From NCBI GenBank assembly GCA_039654915.1, contig CM077594.1, positions 110,250,893 to 110,314,892 of the forward strand: DNA of 64,000 nucleotides, given 5' to 3'. The notes under the pieces were generated by a model. It ran no database searches. It saw only the letters and a list, made by a program, of their open reading frames with translations, and was not told where the DNA came from. Source of the DNA: Aquilaria yunnanensis (taxonomy: Eukaryota; Streptophyta; Magnoliopsida; Malvales; Thymelaeaceae). Position 1 is the first letter of the stretch. The number at the start of each line of letters is the position of its first letter. A program made the position numbers and the translations under genes. This document shows positions 57,104 to 64,000 of the stretch, in pieces.

Positions 57104-60100
57104 CACTGCAATAATTTTCCAACAGCCATTTTCTAACGGTCATACTATTGAAAATTTACAACGCATCAAATCACATAAAAAAGCATATAAATTTTACCGA
57201 CAACTTCACATTGGAAACAATTTCTCAAGCCTAAATTTAAATTGCACTAAAATGATAGATGAGGGATTTAATGCTGTAATTTTTGGAACGAGTATAAATA
57301 CTCATTTATCTCTTCATTCTCCCAATAAACCAATCTTCAAGCCTTCAACGTGTTCTAGATTTAACGGTGTCGCCGTTGAACAGATGACTTTCCCAGTAGT
57401 GGCACCAAAGTATAGATGAATTTTTCGGTGGCACACTTCTGCATTGGAAAAAAATTTCCCAGAATTTTAATTTTTTTCTGATTACTTGTTACCTCCTCTT
57501 CAACTTTCTCTTAAGTCATTTCTTCTAAAACTCAATCATTTTTCATTAATCGGATTTCAAAGTTTTAGTTTGATTTTCCCCCCCTAGAAATTTGATTTGT
57601 TTATGTGGTTTTGATCCTCTTATTCTACTCTTTAACTTCTTTTAAAATCATTTCTTCAAATTTTTAACTGATTTCATAAATTGGGATTTGAAAATTTGAA
57701 ACCTTAAACATTTTTTTTGTTTCCATTTTTTTATTTCCTGGTTCCATTGGACACTTTTGTTTTAGGTGTGGAGACAAGTGGAATGCCTCCATCAACGGTA
57801 AATGGTCCGTTGCCAGAGTGGCATATCATTGCCACTCGCCTCATTTGACTACTAGCCTTCTACACATAAGGTAAGTTCTTATTCTTTTTTCTATTTTCCT
57901 TTTGAATTCATTTGTTTAGTATCTTGGATTTGTGGATGTTTTTCTCTAAGTTTGTTCCACCATCACTAATTTTTTTTTAAAAAAAATTATCCATTGAATT
58001 TTTATGTAGATTTATTTGTTTGAACTTGAATCTAAGTGTATATTGCAAAACGATAGACGCTTTCCATGGTCTTTATCCTTTGACAAGTTTGTAGTTCACA
58101 AGTAAGAGCTACTGGCTTTTCTCTCTAAGTTTAATTGTCTTCATTTATGTTTGGCTCAACTAGTTTCTTTGTGTTGCCCTTCTCATTCTTTTTGCCTGGA
58201 ATAATGTTAAGTTGGCCTTTACTAGAAAGATTGGAAGTTGAAACGTAAAGTTGCTTGCATTTTCTTGTCTGCAATAGGACTTAGTAGATCAGTACTTGGA
58301 CGAATCATTCTCCTACAAGTAGGCCTTATTGAAAATCCCTTAATGGTTACTCTTGCTGCATTGTTATTTTCATTTTCTTAAAGTAATATCATAGTGTGTC
58401 ATATTGAAATTTTTGGCTTTGCAAAAATGTATTACACAGGCTATAAACTTAGATATTAGTGAAGGAATTTTAGTGTACAACTAATAAACATTTTAATTTT
58501 TAATATATAAAATAAATGTGAAAATTAAGATATACTTGGTTATCACTGAAGAACTGAGTGACAGTTTTAAGCATATATGTTGGCATGTACATATCCTTTC
58601 ATCTAAATGTCATATCCCTTTATAATATGAGTTGTTATAGGATGGTTATTAAACAATTATCCTATGCATCATGGTGTACATGTACACATCATATAATCGC
58701 TATATGACATCTTCTTATTAGTTCTAAGGTGATGATGTGTTACATACATATGCCATAACATCCTAAAAAATTAACTACCTTTAGTTAATATTAGAAATAG
58801 TGATATGAGTTGGTGTGATAGTACGAACATTTGGTGTGACCGCACCAATCAGTAGTAAAACAAGTAAATCTTAATGCATCTATGAAATTTAACAATCACT
58901 TTTACTAATCTTATTCCAACAATTAGATCCATATTCATGATCTTATTGGTTATCTTGGACAATTTTTTTTTTTATCAAAGTTTTGAAATTTGAGGTTTTT
59001 ACTTTTTGCATCTGTTCTCCTTTGGGTCTAAAATGACATAATATCCAGTCCAGCCCCTTATTGCATCTAAAACTTGCTCAAACTTTTTAAGGTCATTTAG
59101 CAACATTTGGAACCTAAATTTCTGCATGTTTGGAATAGTTTTCTTTCTCTTTAAGCTTTCTACTTGTTTCTTACAAAACAACTCTAGCTTGTTTAACATG
59201 GAGAGTATATGCTTTTACACAATGAAGTTTTTTTTTTTTTGTGTCAAGTCTAGTTCTTTAGCCATATAGCCTTTGAGCTCGAACCGATGACAGTAAGCCT
59301 TTGGTGCTTAATTCTCATGTGCACATTTGCTTCTTTTTTTAGTGGTATATTTGCTTATTTTTTTTCCTATTTCATGTACACCTTTTCTTATTAGTTTGCT
59401 TCATTTTTTAGTGGTACACCCTTTCTTATTAGTTTGTTTTACCAGGTTTTTTTTACTAGAGCTGTGCTAACTGCAAACACTGTGAGTATCAGTTAATTGA
59501 AAAGGAAAAGGCTCTATTGTAGAATAAGAAGTCTCGGAATTCTCATGGTAGTTATTTTATGAATTTTAGTTTACTCTTTGGTCTCTGTGACGTTGTATAA
59601 TGAAGTTGTATTACTTTACGTGTTATTTCTTGCCTCTAGCATGATAATGTGTACTAGCTTTATCATATCTTTCACTTTCCAACAATTTATTTAGCTAGAA
59701 ATATTTGATGTAAAAAGTTTGATACTTCTTAGTACATTTATTCATCCAATATATTTGCTCGTATATTTTTTAATTTTTTAAAAAGGCAGGCTATTGGAAA
59801 TTTCTAATAGCTAAGACCATAAGAATATACCAACGACTACGACCATTGGCATATTTCTAACGGATTTGACCGTTGGTAATTTTGAACTGCCCAAGACATT
59901 GTAGGGCTACTCTATCGCTGGAAAATATGCTACAAGATTTGGCCATTGGTAATTTTTAATGGCTCATATTCCAATGGTTAGTTGTTAGTAATATTAGCAA
60001 TAGCCAATCCTTGGGCCATTAGAATTTTTTTTTCCAACGCCTTCATTTGAAAACGTGCAGTTTCTAAAAGTCTCACATTGAAAAAGTTGGAAAAGACTGC

Positions 60101-60124
60101 TGAAAAATAGCTTTTTTTGTGGTG
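57104..60124. mobile_element. CACTA-like element, about 3.0 kb (tentative)
   Basis: The left end CACTGCAATAATTTTCCAAC and the right end CTTTTTTTGTGGTG (inverse CACCACAAAAAAAG) resemble CACTA termini. Subterminal regions are full of short motifs in both orientations, such as CTAACGG, GACCGTTGGTAA, GACCATTGGTAA and CCAATGG, as expected for CACTA transposase binding sites. A TATA-like sequence (GTATAAATAC) lies near 57292. No transposase coding is recognised. The 3-bp flanks do not match (ATA against TCT), so the borders may be wrong or decayed. Confidence 0.45.
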
Positions 60125-60253
60125 TCTTTATTTAAATCTTATAGTTAAATTGATTTTATCGGCAATAGATAAAAAAAATTATCAAAATAACAAAAATAGT
60201 GTAAAAAACTTATACCGATGTGAACCGATCCTTACTCATTAAATACTTGTTTG

Positions 60254-61225
60254 GATGCTAATTTAGGGGTGAGCATGGGTTGGGTAAACCCCAAACCGAA
60301 ACCGAACCACCCCCATTGGGTTGGGTTGGGTAAAAATTAATCATGGTTCTCGAGTTGATTCTACATATAGGAGAACCGACGGTTTTTGAGTTGGTTCTGG
60401 TTCCATATGGAACCAACTCAAGGTGGAACCAAACCCGATGTGTGTGTGTGTAATTATATAACAAAAATTATAGTATTACTAATATATCTATACACACACA
60501 CATATTTCTTTGAAGTATTATGATGGTTATTTTGTGTTTTTATATTAAACTCTTAAACTGATGTTCCAAATTGAAACAGAATGGAAGTTGTGGGATCATT
60601 TACGAAATTTCTCTATATTCACTTAAATCACTTTGTTTCATAGACCCACCATTCCTAAGTCATTTTGCTTTCGATATTTTATTCCAGACTACTATTTATG
60701 AAATAATTATGATATTTTTTTCATTTGAGTCATGCAAAATTAAAAATTTATGACATCGACATATTTTAGGTTTTGATACTGAAGAATATGGTCTTAAAGG
60801 CTCAGTTTTCTATATTGAATATCATACCAATATTGAAATTACTGGAATGAAGTAAACTAGTTGAGATAAAAGATGCCCCACAAGCAACTCTTTTGAACCA
60901 TTTTTGTAAGAACAACATTTTAAACTCTTTTGAATGTATCTAAGTACGTATATTTAAATATTAATTTAATTGTATATTATGTTGAATATGTCATAAAACT
61001 GATTATGGATGTAGATTTATTGAATTTTGGTGTTGTTATAGGTATATGGTATAAACTGAAAAACCCAAGAATCAGAACCGAGAAACCCAGAACCATGGTT
61101 CTGGTTCTGTTCGATTCTCGGTTCTGGGTTAGGTAGAAAAATTTTAGAACTGAGGCCATTTTGGGTTGATTCGGTTTCACTATAAAACCGAACCAACCCG
61201 ACCCATGCTCACCCATAGATGCTAC
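60254..61225. mobile_element. Non-autonomous hAT element, 956 bp
   Basis: The element spans 60262-61217 with ends TTTAGGGGTGAGCATGGGTT and the inverse of AACCCGACCCATGCTCACCCATA. The target duplication is GATGCTAA (60254-60261) / GATGCTAC (61218-61225), with one mismatch. Subterminal blocks are rich in GGTTCTGG/CCAGAACC and AACCGAACC in inverse orientation. The centre is AT-rich and non-coding. Confidence 0.87.
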
Positions 61226-61353
61226 ATAATTAAAACACTCATTTTCCTAATTTATTATACTAATGAAAATACGTACATCCGACTTTAATTAGTGTGAAAC
61301 ACGATTGATGACAAATGGCATAAAAATTATCTCTCAATGATGCTGATGACACT

Positions 61354-62574
61354 GGGAAATCCAGGGGCGGAGCCAGGATTTTAAGTTGGAGGGGGCCGAA
61401 TTTTATTTTGAAAATGTTAGAGAATTAAGAATTAGATGTATTTCTACAATGTAAAAAGAAAATAACAAAAATAACTTAAAATCTATTAACATGCTATACT
61501 TATAGGTTATACACTTTCAAAATAGCAAGTAAAATTTACTAAATCTTAGTTTTCATCCATATAATGAATAGATGATTATAAGCTTCAAATCCATATCAAA
61601 TCATGTGTTTTTCTCTCAATGAAAAATTAGTTATGTTATTATAAATGTACACATGTTCAATTAATATCACATAGCAAATAAAAACATAATACCTTGTGCA
61701 TCTTGAAGTGGGCACATATTTCTTTAAATGCATAAAAATCATCTATTTTCTTGTCTATTAAAAAGATCCCAACAATCTCTCTTTCAATATAAACAATCAA
61801 GTGATTCTTGAGAAAAATATCACTCATGCTATTATGAAGTCTTATTTTCACAATTTTCATTACTGAAAATGCTTATTTTGTTGTTGTAGTCAAAACAGGA
61901 AGAATCAATATAAGACGAATCAATCTATCCACCTAAGGATAAATTTCTTACTTTCTTATTTCATTTAGTCCTCTATACAATCAATAATTGTAGATACATT
62001 TTTTCAATTGTGGATGGTAAGGCACATCAAACTCATAATACTGCAGCTAATATTTTAAATGAAGTTTTTATTATTCAGTGAAATCTAAAGGATAAAAATT
62101 GTCGGCCAATCTACATATGTTCTCAATATTAAAGGACTTATAAGAATTTCTGGGATCCAAAACAACACAAAAAAGAAAAAGCTCATCATTTGTTTGCTAA
62201 AGTACTTCCTCAGTTTCTCATAAAACATATCTTAGTTAATGCAAATATTTGCAAAAGAAGTGAAAAAGTTGTACTTTTACATTCCTAACCTTTTAGAATA
62301 TAACTAATTATTTTTTATTAAGAGAGTAAAATTAACCGTTTGATGTTGGACTTTTCCTACATTTCTCACACAAATCAACCACATGCATTTATGTATAATT
62401 TTAGTGAGATGGAGAAAATTATTACCATTTTATATATATACTTCTTAAAAATTATTGTTATATTTTATAGTTTTTTTATCATTATTTTTACATATACACA
62501 TATATATATACATAATTTGTAAAAAAGTTTGGGGCACCCCCAGCCCCCCTATCGGCTCCGCCACTGGGGAAACC
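61354..62574. mobile_element. hAT element, 1205 bp, with transposase remnant
   Basis: The element spans 61362-62566. The termini CAGGGGCGGAGCCAGG and GGCTCCGCCACTG are inverted repeats. The 8-bp flanks are GGGAAATC (61354-61361) and GGGAAACC (62567-62574), with one mismatch. It contains a minus-strand remnant of a hAT transposase C-terminus (61657-62080), so it is an internally deleted, once autonomous copy. Confidence 0.9.
61657..62080 (-). pseudogene. hAT transposase C-terminal remnant (TTF/ZMYM1-like)
   Basis: On the minus strand, frames read EFDVPYHPQL, then VDRLIRLILILPVLTTTTK, a stop, then AFSVMKIVKIRLHNSMSD, then FLKNHLIVYIEREI. This is the C-terminal dimerisation region of plant hAT transposases of the zinc-finger MYM-type/TTF class, whose hallmark runs LTLPVSTATTERAFSAMKIVK (given here as family knowledge). 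In-frame stops and frameshifts show it is dead. The N-terminal and catalytic parts have been deleted. Confidence 0.78.
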
Positions 62575-63309
62575 ATAATAAGATGTAACATATATAAAAT
62601 GGCACAGGACTCGCCGACATTGTTTGGAGTTTGATTACAACAAAGCGAGCAACCAATGGGAAGCAACAAAACAAAAGAGCGAAAAACGAGAAAAAGATCT
62701 ATCAGGAAAAAAAAAACGAGAAAAAGGAAGGTAGGGATGGGTCCAGGGTAGTCCCCAGCAAGCGATGGCACTTAAGAACGTTCGCAACAGATGTGCACGC
62801 AACGCAACTGCCCATGGATGCACACGCATGATCCTTATATATAATATTGTAAATTAGGAGACATATATGTGAAAAGAAAATGAAATAATATTTAAATTAA
62901 AATTAGTGATGCATGATCTCAACATTCTTACGCATCATAAGAATAAAATTTACCTTTACAATTTATAACCCATAAACATAAGGTTTGAACCATTGTGTCC
63001 GAGAATTTACAATAGATCAAAACTACCATTGCTCCCTTAATGTTCTAGAATTCTTTTATATTTCACATTGTATTTTCTTAAACCTACAGCTATTTCATTA
63101 CAATCCATTATTGGCATTAAAAACCTAACCACAAGTACTAAATGGAGTCATATTGAAAACATCCTTCACCCTCTCCGATCATCTTCCAAGCTGATGGGGT
63201 TTGAAGCCCATCTATTACATTGGGCACGGTGGCTTGGCAATTTCAAGACCTAGTTTTATCTACTATTATGGATTGTTATCGTTAAACAGGGAAATGTCCT
63301 CCAGCTTTA
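62575..63309. other. Intergenic DNA, no gene seen
   Basis: AT-rich with a GC-richer patch at 62740-62830. A short frame at 63068-63253 (IGIKNLTTSTKWSH...) precedes the RNase H-like fragment and may belong to the same decayed retroelement. It is not recognisable on its own. Confidence 0.4.
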
Positions 63310-63560
63310 TAGACGGATCAGATCATGGCCATATTGGATGCTTTGAGGGATACTAGGATGCAGCACATAGATAATGTTACTATTCTCACTGATAATTTGG
63401 TAGGTTTCCTTAAAATTGCCGACTATAAGCCGGTCCATTTTGAGGTCAAGGAATAAATCAAGGTCATTCGCTAATTGATATCACAATTCAAAAGGGTTTT
63501 TGTCCTTGCCGCCTGTTGATCGGTAGTTATCCATTGGCCACTGGTGCTCTTAGGATATCT
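63310..63560 (+). pseudogene. RNase H-like domain fragment (retroelement-derived, tentative)
   Basis: The plus frame reads QIMAILDALRDTRMQH, then VTILTDNLVGFLKIAD, then PVHFEVKE, stop, IKVIR, stop, LISQFKRVFVLAA. The pattern of an Ala-Ile-Leu-Ala-Leu helix, then a strand with a T-D-(S/N) motif, then a second helix resembles the plant non-LTR type RNase H fold. Several in-frame stops make it a relic. No reverse transcriptase domain is visible upstream. Confidence 0.45.
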
Positions 63561-64000
63561 TCTACTTTGCAATGTTCTAATTCTTTCTTTTAATTTTAAT
63601 TTTAATTTTTTATTTTCCTTCTGACTACCAAATAAAACATCGTTGACTAAAAATAGTGTACAAGTATATATCCTTGTCTATATAAATCGGTGTTTCACCC
63701 GAGTTAAAAATCAGAATCATCTTTAGTAAATTGTCATTCTTAGCCGTATATTTTTTCAAATCAGCATGTTTAATCCTCAATATTTTGTTACATACTATTC
63801 TTGGTTGTCCTTGCTTTCTTTTCAATATCCAAGTTAGTGATAATCAAGTTTTTAGTATTAAATTAAGTGACGATGATATAACTGTCGGTTTCAAAGAATT
63901 TGGATGGGATATAAGATATTTTTGGAACATATTGGAAGTACTTGTAGTTTCGAAAAAACCCTAAGGGAGCTCTTTTTAGATTTCCCTTTGGTTTAACAAA
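63561..64000. other. Right edge, no gene supported
   Basis: AT-rich. A 77-codon frame at 63731-63964 ends within the window but shows no family motif. It could be a fragment continuing beyond the edge. Confidence 0.4.

Overview
The window is nuclear DNA of a flowering plant, most likely a eudicot, and possibly a woody one. It has plant-specific gene families (DC1-domain proteins, receptor-like kinases, COBRA-like proteins, a plant PI-PLC X-domain protein), short exons with GT..AG introns, AT-rich intergenic DNA, and many plant-type transposons (hAT, MULE, Helitron, CACTA, Stowaway, solo LTRs). Nothing in it is prokaryotic. The species cannot be named from the sequence alone.

Region 1 (1-11.8 kb) is a tandem segmental duplication. 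Two near-identical single-exon DC1 genes (746 and 747 aa, minus strand; 915-3155 and 7792-10035) share 5' and 3' flanks. Downstream of copy B's promoter, head to head, lies a decayed receptor-kinase pseudogene (10.7-11.75 kb). In copy A the shared flank stops exactly at base 3720, where a Helitron-like element begins. Between the copies lie a truncated CRK/SRK-type kinase fragment, a 335-bp DC1 fragment, and two direct copies of the kinase tail flanking that fragment.

Region 2 (11.8-20.6 kb) is a stack of transposons: a Stowaway MITE, a MULE with an 8-9 bp target duplication, a tRNA-like SINE head, a solo LTR with an 82-bp tandem array, and a 3-kb hAT-type element. The empty counterpart site of the hAT element is preserved at 27.19 kb.

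Region 3 (20.6-37.7 kb) is a cluster of three COBRA-like genes for cell-wall and cellulose organisation. Two are recent tandem copies of a COB-clade gene on the plus strand (21691-24941 and 31766-35119). A COBL4-clade gene lies on the minus strand, convergent with the second copy (35755-37646). All three share the same six-exon structure and intron phases. The first copy has lost its C-terminal GPI-anchor signal where a hAT-like element interrupts the last exon. Immediately beyond is a foldback element with ~450-bp arms.

Region 4 (37.7-47.2 kb) is repeats: a minus-strand LTR with an array of 18-bp palindromes upstream of its TATA box, MULE-type MITEs and small hAT elements.

Region 5 (47.2-50.4 kb) is an intact eight-exon gene for a secreted PI-PLC X-domain protein of 366 aa.

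Region 6 (50.4-64 kb) has no convincing intact gene. It holds a T18G26 homopolymer tract, GC-rich simple repeats, a CACTA-like element, two hAT elements (one with the decayed C-terminus of its transposase) and an RNase H-like fragment.

The genes do not form an obvious pathway. The COBRA cluster shares a cell-wall role. The DC1 and kinase sequences resemble a typical expanding and decaying stress or immune-type cluster, which is an inference. I found no evidence of a previously undescribed system. The strongest leads are the anchorless COBRA copy with its neighbouring long hairpin, and the DC1 pair that has diverged at a metal-binding cysteine.
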